64,000 bases of DNA, taken from Streptomyces sp. P3. GTDB lineage: Bacteria > Actinomycetota > Actinomycetes > Streptomycetales > Streptomycetaceae. Under the pieces are notes generated by a model. The model was not told where the DNA came from, ran no database searches, and saw nothing but the letters and a program-made list of their open reading frames with translations. This document shows positions 49,912 through 59,740 of this stretch, piece after piece. How positions within the stretch are numbered: the stretch's first letter is position 1; each line of letters begins with the position of its first letter. The stretch spans positions 4,030,001 to 4,094,000 of the forward strand of contig NZ_CP028369.1 in assembly GCF_003032475.1 (NCBI RefSeq), in the 5' to 3' direction. A program made the translations under genes and the position numbers.

Positions 49912-51954
49912 CTACCGGGTCTGCGGAAGCCGGGCCCCCGGCTTCTCCAGCGGGACGCCCTTGCCGTCCGAGCCGACCACCTTCCGGGCGCCCAGCGGTG
50001 CGTCCAGCTGCACGACCTGGTGGTACTCCTTGGCGATCATGATGCAGACCTTGTCCGGCCAGGGCGTCTGCGTGACGGTGACCTTCACCTCGTCCTTGGT
50101 CTCCGTGGCCGTCGCCTTGTAGTCGGCGCACACGCCGCCGGTGAAGCCGACGGTCAGCTCCCTGCCCTCGACGGTGTAGGCGTCCACCCGCACGTCACGG
50201 GTTCCCGAGGAGCCGGTCGGCCGAGGGGTGGGGGCCGGCGTCGTGGCGGTCGTGAGGTACGCCGGCTCGACGGCCGGCTGCGCCACCGTGTACCCGTCCG
50301 CTCCCCCCGCCGCCTTCACGGCGAACAGCCAGGACGGCACGAGGACCTGCCGGCCGCCGGAGGTGTGCGGCGCCAGCCCGAGCACCGCGCCCTCGACGGT
50401 GGCCGTCCGTTGCTTCGGGGCGGACGTCGACGTGCCGCACGGGCTCTCCAGCCGGTCCTTCAGCGGCACCGGACTGGCACAGCCCCCGATGCCCATCCGG
50501 TGGTCGCTCCCCGGGGCGGCGTACAGGGCGTCCAGCGCCTCCTGCGCGCTCACCAGGGGATACGTGGCGCCCTTCGCGGGCGGTTCCAGTTGCCCGTTCC
50601 CGGCGACGACCTCGCCCTGCGCGTTGACGCTGATCCCGGTCGTCCAGCTGTAGGTCGGCAGCCCACCGACCACCGGGTCGGCGTTCACCATGCGCTGTGC
50701 GCCCATGGTCAGGCTCGCGTCCACCTTGGCGTCGTCCTGCCCCAGCGCCTTCAGGATCGGCGCGGCCGCCTTCTTCGCGGCCGCCTCGCTCACCGGCTCG
50801 TCGGTGGCCGGGGTCGGGGACTGGGCGCACTTGTCGCTGAGCGCGGTGCAGTTGTCGGTGCCCGGGGCGTACCGGGTGAAGGTCCACATGCCGGGTGCCT
50901 GCCGGTTGACCCGCAGCGCAGGGCCGGAGCTGTCGCCGGCGCCGATCCGCCAGGCCTCGCCGTCGGCCACCGGCGTGCCGTCGACCCCCAGCGCCTTCGC
51001 CAGCCGGCCCGCCTCGTCCGCGGTGACCTCGCCCTTCGCCCAGTACACGGGCGCGGAGCCGGGACCGTCGGGCAGGGTGCCCGCCGCCCGGTAGGTCACC
51101 CCGTAGGGGTTGGGCTCGCCGGGCGCGATGCCGTTCGAGGAGCCCTTCGAGGCTCCCGCGCCCGCGGCGTGGTCGTCCAGGGCGAGCGCGGTGGGGGAGC
51201 CGTCACCGGAGGGCGATCCCGAACCGGAGCCGCCGCCCGAGCCGCCCGACGCGCTCGCGGTCAGATAGGCGCCACCGCCGCCCACCAGCAGCACGGCGGC
51301 CGCGACGGAGGCGATGAGCAGGGGGGAGCGGCGCCGAGGTCCGGGAACGGGCCCCCCGCCGCCCGCGGCGTCGACGACGGGCTCGTCGCGGCCGACGTGC
51401 GTCGTGGGCCCGTCCGAAACGGCGCCCTCGTCGCGCACACCGGAGTCACCGGCCTCCGCAGAGTCACCGGCCTCGCCCGAGGCGGCCTCGGTCGGGGCAT
51501 CGGCCTGCGGCCGGGCATCGGCTGCGCGGGAGGCGCCGGGTTCGCGCGCAGCGTCGATCTCCTGCGAGGCGGGGGCCCGCCGCCGGGCACCGGGTCCGTC
51601 GGAGGCATCCGCCTCACTCGACGCGGCAGCCCCCTTCACAGCACCGATCCCGTCCGGCTCGTCGGCCGCTTCCGAGCCGCCGCTCTCGTCCGGCTCGTCG
51701 GCCTCCCGCTCGACGTCGGATGCCGCCGCGACCTCGTCCGAAGGGGCGGCCTCGGCCTCCGCCGGCCCCGTCTCGTCGACCTCGGCGGTCGCGGGCTCCG
51801 GCTGCGCCGGCCCGGCCTCGCGGGGCCGCGCCCGTTCGGCGTCCTGCGGCCGCGCGGCGTCCTCGACCGGCGTCTTCGCCTCGGCGGAAGACGTCCTCTC
51901 CGGCTTCTCCGGCCCGCGCGCGGCGTCGTCGTTCTCGGGTCGCTCGGTGTTCAC
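49912..51954 (-). CDS. large secreted or membrane-anchored protein
   Basis: 680 residues. The first 205 are disordered and acidic (Glu/Ala/Asp/Pro: EPATAEVDETGPAEAEAAPS). RRRSPLLIASVAAAVLLVGG then forms one membrane helix (about 209-230). A Gly/Ser linker follows, and a roughly 400-residue extracytoplasmic region. That region contains GTDNCTALSDKCAQSP, VSAQEALDALYAAPGSDHRM and WPDKVCIMIAKEYHQVVQLD, with several cysteines likely forming disulfides. No enzymatic motif seen. Topology is cytoplasmic N-terminus, outside C-terminus. Streptomyces homologues are annotated only as large secreted proteins. Confidence 0.8.
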   Translation of the reverse strand: MNTERPENDDAARGPEKPERTSSAEAKTPVEDAARPQDAERARPREAGPAQPEPATAEVDETGPAEAEAAPSDEVAAASDVEREADEPDESGGSEAADEPDGIGAVKGAAASSEADASDGPGARRRAPASQEIDAAREPGASRAADARPQADAPTEAASGEAGDSAEAGDSGVRDEGAVSDGPTTHVGRDEPVVDAAGGGGPVPGPRRRSPLLIASVAAAVLLVGGGGAYLTASASGGSGGGSGSGSPSGDGSPTALALDDHAAGAGASKGSSNGIAPGEPNPYGVTYRAAGTLPDGPGSAPVYWAKGEVTADEAGRLAKALGVDGTPVADGEAWRIGAGDSSGPALRVNRQAPGMWTFTRYAPGTDNCTALSDKCAQSPTPATDEPVSEAAAKKAAAPILKALGQDDAKVDASLTMGAQRMVNADPVVGGLPTYSWTTGISVNAQGEVVAGNGQLEPPAKGATYPLVSAQEALDALYAAPGSDHRMGIGGCASPVPLKDRLESPCGTSTSAPKQRTATVEGAVLGLAPHTSGGRQVLVPSWLFAVKAAGGADGYTVAQPAVEPAYLTTATTPAPTPRPTGSSGTRDVRVDAYTVEGRELTVGFTGGVCADYKATATETKDEVKVTVTQTPWPDKVCIMIAKEYHQVVQLDAPLGARKVVGSDGKGVPLEKPGARLPQTR

Positions 51955-52119
51955 CGCATCGCTCCTTCGGCTGCCCTGCTGTCGTACCCCGCATCCCCTT
52001 CACGGGGGACGGCGATGGGACGCGACAGGGGAGCGCACGGTTCCCTTCCGCGCGCCGTACCGAAGGAAATATCGGGGGATCACCCCGGGGGCCACCCGGA
52101 GCGGCCCCGGCGGCCGGTC

Positions 52120-52329
52120 CTAGTTGCCGTAGTCCGGCATCGCCTCCAGCAGCCGCGCCGACGTCGCGGGAACGTCCACGCCGTGGATGAGTGACGGGGA
52201 GACGGGGCGGGAAGTGATCTTCTCCGGCGCGGCCCAGTGCGGAGCCATCCGCGCGCAGTCACCGCGCAGCGACGCGAGGCCGCCGTCGAGGTCGGCCGGA
52301 GCGGGGGCGTGGACCTTGAGGTTCGTCAT
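52120..52329 (-). CDS. orphan 69-residue protein
   Basis: The product is MTNLKVHAPAPADLDGGLAS to SARLLEAMPDYGN, with no signal peptide or membrane segment. It has one Cys and many Ala/Pro residues. No Shine-Dalgarno is visible, but TACCGT six bases before the ATG could be a -10 box of a leaderless message. It lies between the large secreted protein and the divergent adenosine-kinase gene, each with its own promoter region. I do not recognise the family. A peptide-precursor role is conceivable, but no modifying enzyme is adjacent. Confidence 0.6.
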   Translation of the reverse strand: MTNLKVHAPAPADLDGGLASLRGDCARMAPHWAAPEKITSRPVSPSLIHGVDVPATSARLLEAMPDYGN

Positions 52330-52368
52330 ACTCGAACGGTATGCACGTCGTGGCCCGCGAATAAAGAT

Positions 52369-52382
52369 CTACTATCGGGTAG
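52369..52382. promoter_or_regulatory. AT-rich dyad in the 52329/52460 divergent promoter
   Basis: CTACTATCGGGTAG has CTAC/GTAG ends in the only AT-rich patch of this gap. It is a possible operator shared by the orphan gene and the kinase gene. Confidence 0.35.
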
Positions 52383-52459
52383 TTTCCGCTGCTTCAGCGG
52401 CGGGAGCCGACCGGGTAGCGTGAACTGTCAATCCCCCTCCCCTCAGGAGAGTCCACGCC

Positions 52460-53434
52460 GTGCGCATCGCAGTCACCGGCTCCATCGCGACAGACCACCT
52501 CATGACGTTCCCCGGCCGCTTCGCCGATCAGCTCGTCGCGGACCGTCTCCACACGGTCTCGCTCTCCTTCCTGGTCGACAACCTGGACGTGCGCCGGGGC
52601 GGGGTGGGCGCGAACGTCGCCTTCGGCATGGGACAACTCGACACCCGCCCGATCCTGGTCGGCGCGGCGGGCGCGGACTTCGACGAGTACCGGGCCTGGC
52701 TGGACCGGCACGGCGTCGACACCGCCTCGGTCCGCATCTCGGAGACCCTGCACACCGCCCGCTTCGTGTGCACCACGGACGCCGACCACAACCAGATCGG
52801 CTCCTTCTACACGGGCGCGATGAGCGAGGCCCGGCTGATCGAGCTGAAGACCGTCGCCGACCGCGTGGGCGGCCTCGACCTGGTCCTGATCGGCGCCGAC
52901 GACCCGGAGGCCATGCTCCGGCACACCGAGGAGTGCCGGTCCCGCGCGATCCCCTTCGCCGCCGACTTCTCGCAGCAGATCGCCCGAATGAACGGCGACG
53001 AGATCCGGATACTGCTGGAGGGCGCCTCGTACCTCTTCTCCAACGAGTACGAGAAGGGCCTCATCGAGTCCAAGACGGGCTGGTCGGACGCCGAGATCCT
53101 GGCCAAGGTCGGCCACCGCGTCACCACCCTCGGCGCGCGCGGCGTCCGCGTCGAGCGTGCCGGCGAGGAGCCGATCGAGGTCGGCTGCCCGGAGGAGGAG
53201 GCCAAGGTCGATCCCACCGGCGTCGGCGACGCGTTCCGCGCCGGTTTCCTCTCGGGCCTCGCCTGGGGCGTCTCCCACGAGCGGGCCGCCCAGATCGGCT
53301 GCATGCTCGCCACCCTGGTGATCGAGACGGTCGGGACCCAGGAGTACCAGCTGCGCCGCGCCCACTTCATGGAGCGCTTCACCAAGGCCTACGGCGACGA
53401 GGCGGCCGCCGAGGTCCGCAAGCACCTGGCCTGA
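52460..53434 (+). CDS. PfkB-family kinase, probable adenosine kinase
   Basis: 324 residues from GTG 52460 (AGGAGAG upstream). MRIAVTGSIATDHLMTFPGR opens the family, RRGGVGANVAFGMGQL is PfkB signature 1, and KVDPTGVGDAFRAGFLSGLA is signature 2 with the catalytic Asp. Length and motif details resemble mycobacterial AdoK (Rv2202c), which also lies two genes from ctaC. Adenosine kinase is therefore a better guess than a sugar kinase. It would salvage adenosine to AMP in the cytoplasm. Substrate is inferred from synteny. Confidence 0.9.
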   Translation: MRIAVTGSIATDHLMTFPGRFADQLVADRLHTVSLSFLVDNLDVRRGGVGANVAFGMGQLDTRPILVGAAGADFDEYRAWLDRHGVDTASVRISETLHTARFVCTTDADHNQIGSFYTGAMSEARLIELKTVADRVGGLDLVLIGADDPEAMLRHTEECRSRAIPFAADFSQQIARMNGDEIRILLEGASYLFSNEYEKGLIESKTGWSDAEILAKVGHRVTTLGARGVRVERAGEEPIEVGCPEEEAKVDPTGVGDAFRAGFLSGLAWGVSHERAAQIGCMLATLVIETVGTQEYQLRRAHFMERFTKAYGDEAAAEVRKHLA

Positions 53435-53474
53435 CACAGGAGCGGGACCCGGCCCGACACGGACCCGGCCCGAC

Positions 53475-54884
53475 TCAGGACAGCCGGCGGACCACGTAGG
53501 CGGAGCCTCGGTCCGCCGGCTCCTCACCGGCGTACTCCTGCCCCCGCATCTCGCACCACGCGGGGATGTCGAGCCGGGCCGCCTCGTCGTCGGACAGCAC
53601 CCGCACCGTGCCGCCCACCGGCACTTCCCCGATGACCTTCGCCAGCTCGATGACCGGGATCGGACACCGCCTGCCCAGCGCGTCCACCACGAGCGCGTCC
53701 GCCGCCGGCGTGTCCCCGGCGGGCGCGGCCTCCCGCGGATCCGCCGGCCCGGGCAGCGGCGCGCCGAGCCTCTCCCGCACCGCCGCCACGGCCCCCGGCA
53801 GCACGTCGAGGAACCGCTCCACGTCGTCCGGGGCCGTTCCCGCCGGCAACGAGACCCGCACATTCCCCTCACTCAGCACCCCCATCGCCCGCAGCACATG
53901 GCTGGGCGTCAGCGTGCTGCTGGTGCAGGACGACCCGGACGAGACCGAGAAGCCCTCCCGGTCCAGCTCGTGCAGCAGCGCCTCCCCGTCCACGTACAGA
54001 CAGGAGAAGGTGACGATCCCGGGCAGCCGCCGCTGCGCGTCCCCGACGACCTCCACCTCGGGGACGACGGCCGGCACCCGCGCGCGGATCCGCGCCGTCA
54101 GCTCCCGCAGCCGGTCCGCCTCGGCCGCCGCCTGAGCCCGGACCGCCCGCAGCGAGGCCGCCGCGGCCACGATCGCCGGAAGGTTCTCGAACCCGGCCGC
54201 CCGCCCCGACTCCCGCTCGTCCAGGGGCCCTTGCGGCGCGAACCGGACGCCCTTGCGCACGGTGAGCAGCCCGACGCCCGAGGGACCGCCCCATTTGTGT
54301 GCGCTCGCCGCCAGCAGCGACCAGGGGCCCTCCACGGCCGACCACCCCAGCGACTGGGCGGCGTCCACCAGCAACGGCACCCCCGCCTCCCGGCACAGCT
54401 CGGCCACCGCCGCCACCGGCTGCTCGGTGCCCACCTCGTGGTTGGCCGACTGCAGACAGGCCAGCGCGGTGTCGGAGCGCAGGGCGTCGGCGTACGACTC
54501 GACGGCGACGGCACCGGTCCGCGTCACCGGAGTCCGGGTCACCGTCCCGCCCTCCGCCTCGAACGCCTCGGCCGAATGGAGTACCGAGGAGTGTTCGACG
54601 GCTGACACGATCAGGTGACGTCCGACCCGCCGACGACCCGTCAGCGCGCCCGCGATCCCGGAGTGCACGGCGCGTGTCCCGGAGGACGTGAACACCAGCT
54701 CGTCCGGCCGGCAGCCGACGGCCTCGGCCGCCGCCTCCCGCGCCGCGTCCAGCAGCATCCGGGCCCGCCGGCCCTCCCGGTACAGCCGGGCGGGATCCGC
54801 CCACCCTTCGTCGAGCGAGGCCGACAGGGCCTGACGGGCGACGGGATGAAGCGGGACGGCGGAAGCAGCGTCGAAGTAGGCCAC
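53475..54884 (-). CDS. cysteine desulfurase fused to a TusA-like sulfur carrier
   Basis: 469 residues. Residues 1-375 are a class V aminotransferase-fold desulfurase: VFTSSGTRAVHSG, SAVEHSSVLHSAE (H98 stacks on PLP), VDAAQSLGWSAVEG, PLP lysine K197 in ASAHKWGGPSGVG, and catalytic C320 in SGSSCTSSTL. After an Ala/Pro linker, residues 396-469 are a TusA/SirA domain with LGRRCPIPVIELAK (persulfide-accepting C407). Sulfur could thus pass directly from C320 to C407. Clients are unknown (thiolated tRNA or cofactor routes). It replaces asnB of the mycobacterial ctaC-adoK interval. Confidence 0.93.
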   Translation of the reverse strand: MAYFDAASAVPLHPVARQALSASLDEGWADPARLYREGRRARMLLDAAREAAAEAVGCRPDELVFTSSGTRAVHSGIAGALTGRRRVGRHLIVSAVEHSSVLHSAEAFEAEGGTVTRTPVTRTGAVAVESYADALRSDTALACLQSANHEVGTEQPVAAVAELCREAGVPLLVDAAQSLGWSAVEGPWSLLAASAHKWGGPSGVGLLTVRKGVRFAPQGPLDERESGRAAGFENLPAIVAAAASLRAVRAQAAAEADRLRELTARIRARVPAVVPEVEVVGDAQRRLPGIVTFSCLYVDGEALLHELDREGFSVSSGSSCTSSTLTPSHVLRAMGVLSEGNVRVSLPAGTAPDDVERFLDVLPGAVAAVRERLGAPLPGPADPREAAPAGDTPAADALVVDALGRRCPIPVIELAKVIGEVPVGGTVRVLSDDEAARLDIPAWCEMRGQEYAGEEPADRGSAYVVRRLS

Positions 54885-55107
54885 GCCTCAACGGTAAAGC
54901 GCCGGTGAGGCCGGCATACCGGGGGGAGCGGGACTGTTGCGGTCCGCGGTTCCGCCGCGGGCGCGACGGGGTCACAGCCGGGTCGCGGCCGCCGTACAAG
55001 CCGCATTGACGAGCTATTGGGCGCTATCAGGCGCTCCTCCCACCCCTTCGGGGTGACCGGCGGCGCGTATGCCACCCTCCCCGCGACCCCCCGGAGGGCG
55101 TCGGCTA
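54885..55107. other. divergent gap upstream of ctaC
   Basis: No gene supported. TTGACG at 55012-55017 and a CCCTTCGGGG mini-hairpin (about 55045-55054) are the only features. The likely ctaC -10 is TAGGGT at 55106-55111. Confidence 0.45.
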
Positions 55108-55136
55108 GGGTTTGGTCCGCATAAACATCCAAACCC
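55108..55136. promoter_or_regulatory. 8-bp inverted repeat at the 5' end of the ctaC message
   Basis: GGGTTTGG (55108-55115) and CCAAACCC (55129-55136) are perfect arms around a 13-base AT-rich loop, overlapping the predicted -10 and start of transcription. The gene itself begins 84 bases downstream. Confidence 0.5.
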
Positions 55137-55219
55137 CTGCCCGACGCAGGGCGGCGACCGACCAGCGAGAAGGCAGGCCGCAGCCAACCGCGCGGGCGAG
55201 ACTCTCGGGAAGGCGCTAC

Positions 55220-56179
55220 GTGAGTCCCAACGGCTCCGACCGCTCGCCGCGGCGCCCGATGCGGCGGAAGCTGCTGCAGGCAATGACCGCGGGCCTGGTC
55301 CTGGCGACCGCCACCGGTTGCACATACAAGGACTTCCCCCGCCTTGGTATGCCCACCCCGGTCACAGAAGAGGCTCCGCGGATCCTCTCCCTGTGGCAGG
55401 GCTCCTGGGCTGCCGCGCTGGCCACCGGCGTGCTGGTGTGGGGCCTGATCCTGTGGAGTGCTTTCTTCCACCGGCGCAGCCGCACAAAGGTCGAAGTTCC
55501 TCCGCAGACCAGGTACAACATGCCCATCGAGGCGCTGTACACGGTCGTCCCCATCATCATCGTCTCGGTGCTGTTCTACTTCACCGCCCGTGACGAGTCG
55601 AAGCTGCTGAGCCTCGAGAAGAAGCCCGATGTCACGGTCAACGTGGTGGGCTTCCAGTGGAGCTGGTGCTTCAACTACATCGAGAACGTCGACGGTTCCA
55701 ACGGGGACGCGAAGACCGACAAGAACCTGGCCGCGATCCCGGACCGGTTCAAGAAGGACTTCCCGTCCGACGCGGGCGGTGTCTACACCTGCGGCACCCC
55801 CGGTACCGAGAACCCGCAGACCCACAACCCGGGCCCGACCCTCTGGCTCCCCAAGGGCAAGACGGTCCGCTTCGTCCTCACCTCCCGGGACGTCATCCAC
55901 TCCTTCTGGGTGGTGCCGTTCCTCATGAAGCAGGACGTCATCCCGGGTCACACCAACTCCTTCCAGGTGACCCCCAACCGCGAGGGCACCTTCCTGGGCA
56001 AGTGCGCCGAGCTGTGCGGCGTCGACCACTCCCGGATGCTCTTCAACGTGAAGGTCGTCTCCCCGGAGCGCTACGAGCAGCACCTGAAGGACATCGCGAA
56101 GAACGGGCAGACCGGTTACGTTCCGGCCGGCATCGAGCAAACGAGCCCCGAGAAGAACCGGGAGTCGAACGTCCTGTGA
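55220..56179 (+). CDS. ctaC: cytochrome c oxidase subunit II
   Basis: 319 residues from GTG 55220 (GGGAAGG upstream). The signal [17 protein letters not shown] ends in a lipobox, giving an anchored lipoprotein. Two membrane helices follow ([20 protein letters not shown], then [20 protein letters not shown]). The external cupredoxin domain holds the CuA site [12 protein letters not shown] and the ligand His in [11 protein letters not shown]. It takes electrons from the bcc complex. An insertion at [20 protein letters not shown] is typical of actinobacteria. The gene overlaps ctaD as GTGA. Confidence 0.97.
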   Translation: MSPNGSDRSPRRPMRRKLLQAMTAGLVLATATGCTYKDFPRLGMPTPVTEEAPRILSLWQGSWAAALATGVLVWGLILWSAFFHRRSRTKVEVPPQTRYNMPIEALYTVVPIIIVSVLFYFTARDESKLLSLEKKPDVTVNVVGFQWSWCFNYIENVDGSNGDAKTDKNLAAIPDRFKKDFPSDAGGVYTCGTPGTENPQTHNPGPTLWLPKGKTVRFVLTSRDVIHSFWVVPFLMKQDVIPGHTNSFQVTPNREGTFLGKCAELCGVDHSRMLFNVKVVSPERYEQHLKDIAKNGQTGYVPAGIEQTSPEKNRESNVL

Positions 56180-57912
56180 GCATCCTCAACGAACCCCAGG
56201 GTGCCTCCGCAGCTGAGGACTCGTACGAGAACGAGCTGCCGGTAAGGCGCAGGCAGCCCGGCAACGTCGTGGTGAAGTGGCTGACGACCACCGACCACAA
56301 GACCATCGGTACGCTGTACCTGGTCACGTCGTTCGCGTTCTTCTGCATCGGTGGCGTCATGGCGCTCCTCATGCGCGCCGAACTCGCCCGGCCGGGCCTG
56401 CAGATCATGTCGAACGAGCAGTTCAACCAGGCGTTCACGATGCACGGCACGATCATGCTGCTGATGTTCGCGACGCCGCTGTTCGCCGGCTTCACGAACT
56501 GGATCATGCCGCTGCAGATCGGCGCGCCCGACGTGGCGTTCCCGCGGCTGAACATGTTCGCCTACTGGCTCTACCTGTTCGGCTCGACCATCGCCGTGGG
56601 CGGCTTCCTCACCCCGCAGGGTGCCGCCGACTTCGGCTGGTTCGCCTACTCCCCGCTGTCGGACGCGGTCCGCTCACCGGGCATCGGCGCCGACCTGTGG
56701 ATCATGGGTCTGGCCTTCTCCGGCTTCGGCACCATCCTCGGCGCGGTCAACTTCATCACCACGATCATCTGCATGCGCGCACCCGGCATGACGATGTTCC
56801 GCATGCCGATCTTCACCTGGAACGTGCTGCTGACCGCGGTCCTGGTCCTGCTGGCCTTCCCCGTCCTCGCCGCCGCGCTGTTCGCGCTGGAGGCGGATCG
56901 GAAATTCGGGGCACATGTCTTCGACGCGGCCAACGGCGGCGCGTTGCTGTGGCAGCACCTCTTCTGGTTCTTCGGCCATCCAGAGGTGTACATCATCGCC
57001 CTGCCGTTCTTCGGCATCATCTCCGAGGTCATCCCGGTCTTCTCCCGTAAGCCGATGTTCGGCTACATGGGCCTGATCGCCGCGACGATCTCGATCGCCG
57101 GCCTCTCGGTGACGGTGTGGGCGCACCACATGTACGTCACCGGCGGTGTGCTGCTTCCGTTCTTCTCCTTCATGACGTTCCTCATCGCCGTCCCGACCGG
57201 CGTGAAGTTCTTCAACTGGATCGGAACGATGTGGAAGGGCTCGCTGTCCTTCGAGACGCCGATGCTGTGGGCGACGGGCTTCCTCATCACCTTCACCTTC
57301 GGTGGTCTGACCGGTGTCATCCTGGCCTCGCCGCCGATGGACTTCCACGTCTCCGACTCGTACTTCGTGGTGGCGCACTTCCACTACGTCGTCTTCGGCA
57401 CGGTCGTCTTCGCGATGTTCTCCGGCTTCCACTTCTGGTGGCCGAAGATGACGGGCAAGATGCTCGACGAGCGGCTCGGCAAGATCACGTTCTGGACGCT
57501 GTTCATCGGCTTCCACGGCACCTTCCTGGTCCAGCACTGGCTGGGCGCCGAGGGCATGCCGCGTCGTTACGCGGACTACCTCGCGGCCGACGGGTTCACC
57601 GCCCTGAACACGATCTCGACGATCAGCTCGTTCGTCCTCGGCCTGTCCGTGCTGCCGTTCCTCTACAACGTGTGGAAGACCGCCAAGTACGGCAAGCCGG
57701 TCGGCGTCGACGACCCGTGGGGCTACGGCCGCTCCCTGGAGTGGGCCACCTCCTGCCCGCCGCCCCGCCACAACTTCCTCACCCTGCCGCGGATCCGCAG
57801 CGAATCCCCGGCGTTCGACCTGCACCACCCGGAGATCGCCGCGCTCGAGCAGCTGGAGCACAGCGGCCACGGCGCCAGCGCCATCGCGGGAAGCAAGGAG
57901 GCCGGCAAGTGA
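56176..57912 (+). CDS. ctaD: cytochrome c oxidase subunit I (aa3 type)
   Basis: 578 residues from GTG 56176. Twelve membrane helices are expected. Haem and copper ligands are seen: [16 protein letters not shown] (low-spin haem His), [19 protein letters not shown] (CuB His with the Tyr crosslink), [10 protein letters not shown] (two CuB His), and [17 protein letters not shown] (haem a3 and a ligands). It reduces oxygen to water and pumps protons. It overlaps ctaC and ctaF by four bases each, forming a tight operon. Confidence 0.98.
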   Translation: MSILNEPQGASAAEDSYENELPVRRRQPGNVVVKWLTTTDHKTIGTLYLVTSFAFFCIGGVMALLMRAELARPGLQIMSNEQFNQAFTMHGTIMLLMFATPLFAGFTNWIMPLQIGAPDVAFPRLNMFAYWLYLFGSTIAVGGFLTPQGAADFGWFAYSPLSDAVRSPGIGADLWIMGLAFSGFGTILGAVNFITTIICMRAPGMTMFRMPIFTWNVLLTAVLVLLAFPVLAAALFALEADRKFGAHVFDAANGGALLWQHLFWFFGHPEVYIIALPFFGIISEVIPVFSRKPMFGYMGLIAATISIAGLSVTVWAHHMYVTGGVLLPFFSFMTFLIAVPTGVKFFNWIGTMWKGSLSFETPMLWATGFLITFTFGGLTGVILASPPMDFHVSDSYFVVAHFHYVVFGTVVFAMFSGFHFWWPKMTGKMLDERLGKITFWTLFIGFHGTFLVQHWLGAEGMPRRYADYLAADGFTALNTISTISSFVLGLSVLPFLYNVWKTAKYGKPVGVDDPWGYGRSLEWATSCPPPRHNFLTLPRIRSESPAFDLHHPEIAALEQLEHSGHGASAIAGSKEAGK

Positions 57913-58307
57913 AGATCCAGGGCAAGATGTTCGTCTGGCTGAGCGTCTTCCTGCTCGCCATGGCGATCGTCTACGGCGTGTGGTCGAAGGAGCCGGCCGG
58001 CACCACGGCACTCTTCCTGTCCTTCTGCCTGGCCATCATGGTCGGCTTCTACCTGGGCTTCACCGCCCGGCGGGTCGACGCGGGCGCGCAGGACAACAAG
58101 GAGGCGGACGTCGCGGACGACGCCGGCGAGCTGGGCTTCTTCAGCCCGCACAGCTGGCAGCCGCTGTCGCTCGCCATCGGCGGCGCCCTGGCCTTCCTCG
58201 GTGTCGCGGTCGGCTGGTGGCTGCTCTACTTCTCCGTCCCGATGATCATGATCGGTCTCTGGGGCTGGGTCTTCGAGTACTACCGCGGTGAGAACCGCAC
58301 CCAGTAA
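57909..58307 (+). CDS. ctaF: cytochrome c oxidase subunit IV (actinobacterial CtaF)
   Basis: 132 residues from GTG 57909, overlapping the ctaD stop. Four membrane helices are visible ([78 protein letters not shown]). It is a structural subunit of the aa3 oxidase in the actinobacterial supercomplex. Confidence 0.95.
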   Translation: MKIQGKMFVWLSVFLLAMAIVYGVWSKEPAGTTALFLSFCLAIMVGFYLGFTARRVDAGAQDNKEADVADDAGELGFFSPHSWQPLSLAIGGALAFLGVAVGWWLLYFSVPMIMIGLWGWVFEYYRGENRTQ

Positions 58308-58326
58308 CACGCGCTGAACGCGGCGA

Positions 58327-58360
58327 GAGCCCGGACACTCCGTCAGGAGGGTCCGGGCTC
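58327..58360 (+). terminator. ctaCDF terminator
   Basis: Perfect 10-base arms (58327-58336, 58351-58360) start 20 bases after the ctaF stop and are followed by ACGCTTTT. Confidence 0.8.
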
Positions 58361-58438
58361 ACGCTTTTGCCGTAACGGGCGTGCTCCGTCCGTGTCACTC
58401 AGCGCGCCGCCGCCGCGGCGGCTCCCTAGCGTGAAGGC

Positions 58439-59689
58439 ATGAGCCACCAACCCCGCCCCCGCACCGTCGTCGGCTGCACCCTGCTGGTGATCGCCCTGGG
58501 CGCGGTCGCAAGCGCCTGCGGCTCCGACGGCAATCCGCTCTCCGCGCGCCCCTACGACGCGACGGACCAGATCTCCTTCAACGCCCCCGACGGCGACGGC
58601 AAGAAGGCCGACCCGGACAAGCCCCTCGAGGTGACCGCCGACGGCGACCGCATCACGGACGTCACCGCCGTGGACTCCACGGGCCGCTATGTCGCGGGCC
58701 GGCTCTCCGCCGACGGCGACCGCTGGCGCAGCACCGCACCCCTGGCCGCCGGCGCCCACTACACGGTCCGGGTGAGCACCGAGGACGACGACGGGGCGCC
58801 GGGCCGCCGGGTCCTGTCCTTCGACACCGGCAGGCCCACCGTCAAGAAGCGCCTGGGGGTGGAGTTCGGCCCCCAGGCGGGCGAGTACGGCGTCGGCCAG
58901 CCCGTCGTCGCCAAACTCGACCAGCCGGTCAAGGACCCCGCCCAGCGGGCCGTCGTCGAACGGGGGCTGAAGGTCGACTCCACGCCCTTCGCGCAGGGCG
59001 GCTGGCACTGGGTGGACGACAAGGAGCTCCACTACCGCCCCAAGGAGTACTGGCCCGCCCACGCCACCGTCCGCGCCCACAGCAACCTGGACGGCATCAA
59101 GATCGGCGACCGGCTGTGGGGCGGCCCCGTGAAGGAACTCAGACTCACCACCGGCGACCGGGTCATCGCCGTGACGGACGCGGCGACGCACTCCATGACG
59201 GTCTCCAGGAACAACCAGGAGATCAAGCGGATCCCCGTCACCACCGGCAAGCCCGGCTTCGACACCCGCAACGGCGTCAAGGTCGTCCTGGCCAAGGAGT
59301 ACTACGTACGTATGCGCGGGACCACCGTCGGCATCGCCGAGGGCTCCGCGGACTCCTACGACCTGCCCGTCTACTACGCCACCCGGGTCACCTGGAGCGG
59401 CGAGTACGTCCACGCCGCACCCTGGTCCGTGGGCTCCCAGGGCTACGCCAACGTCAGCCACGGCTGCACCGGCATGAGCACGGCCAACGCCGAGTGGTTC
59501 TTCGACAACATCCGCCAGGGCGACGTCGTCCAGGTCGTCAACAGCAACGGCGACACCATGGAGACGTTCGGCAACGGCTTCGGCGACTGGAACCTGGACT
59601 GGGCCAGGTGGACCAAGGGCAGCGCACTGACGGGCGCCAAGCAGAAGACGCAGGCGGAGACCGCACGACTGAGTCCGGCGGCGGTGTGA
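58439..59689 (+). CDS. L,D-transpeptidase lipoprotein
   Basis: 416 residues. The N-terminus ends in a lipobox at C27 (GAVASAC). Two Ig-like domains (about 50-140 and 140-235) precede the YkuD catalytic domain. That domain shows HAAPWSVGSQGYANVSHGC with catalytic C343 and CTGMSTANAEWFF. It makes 3-3 crosslinks in peptidoglycan, outside the membrane. The layout is that of mycobacterial LdtMt2-type enzymes. TAGCGT lies six bases before the ATG, so the message may be leaderless. It lies between the two cytochrome oxidase operons, as in other Streptomyces. Confidence 0.95.
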   Translation: MSHQPRPRTVVGCTLLVIALGAVASACGSDGNPLSARPYDATDQISFNAPDGDGKKADPDKPLEVTADGDRITDVTAVDSTGRYVAGRLSADGDRWRSTAPLAAGAHYTVRVSTEDDDGAPGRRVLSFDTGRPTVKKRLGVEFGPQAGEYGVGQPVVAKLDQPVKDPAQRAVVERGLKVDSTPFAQGGWHWVDDKELHYRPKEYWPAHATVRAHSNLDGIKIGDRLWGGPVKELRLTTGDRVIAVTDAATHSMTVSRNNQEIKRIPVTTGKPGFDTRNGVKVVLAKEYYVRMRGTTVGIAEGSADSYDLPVYYATRVTWSGEYVHAAPWSVGSQGYANVSHGCTGMSTANAEWFFDNIRQGDVVQVVNSNGDTMETFGNGFGDWNLDWARWTKGSALTGAKQKTQAETARLSPAAV

Positions 59690-59740
59690 CCCGGCCGGGG
59701 CGCGGGGCCGACGACGGACCGCGCCCCCGCCCCCGAGTCG

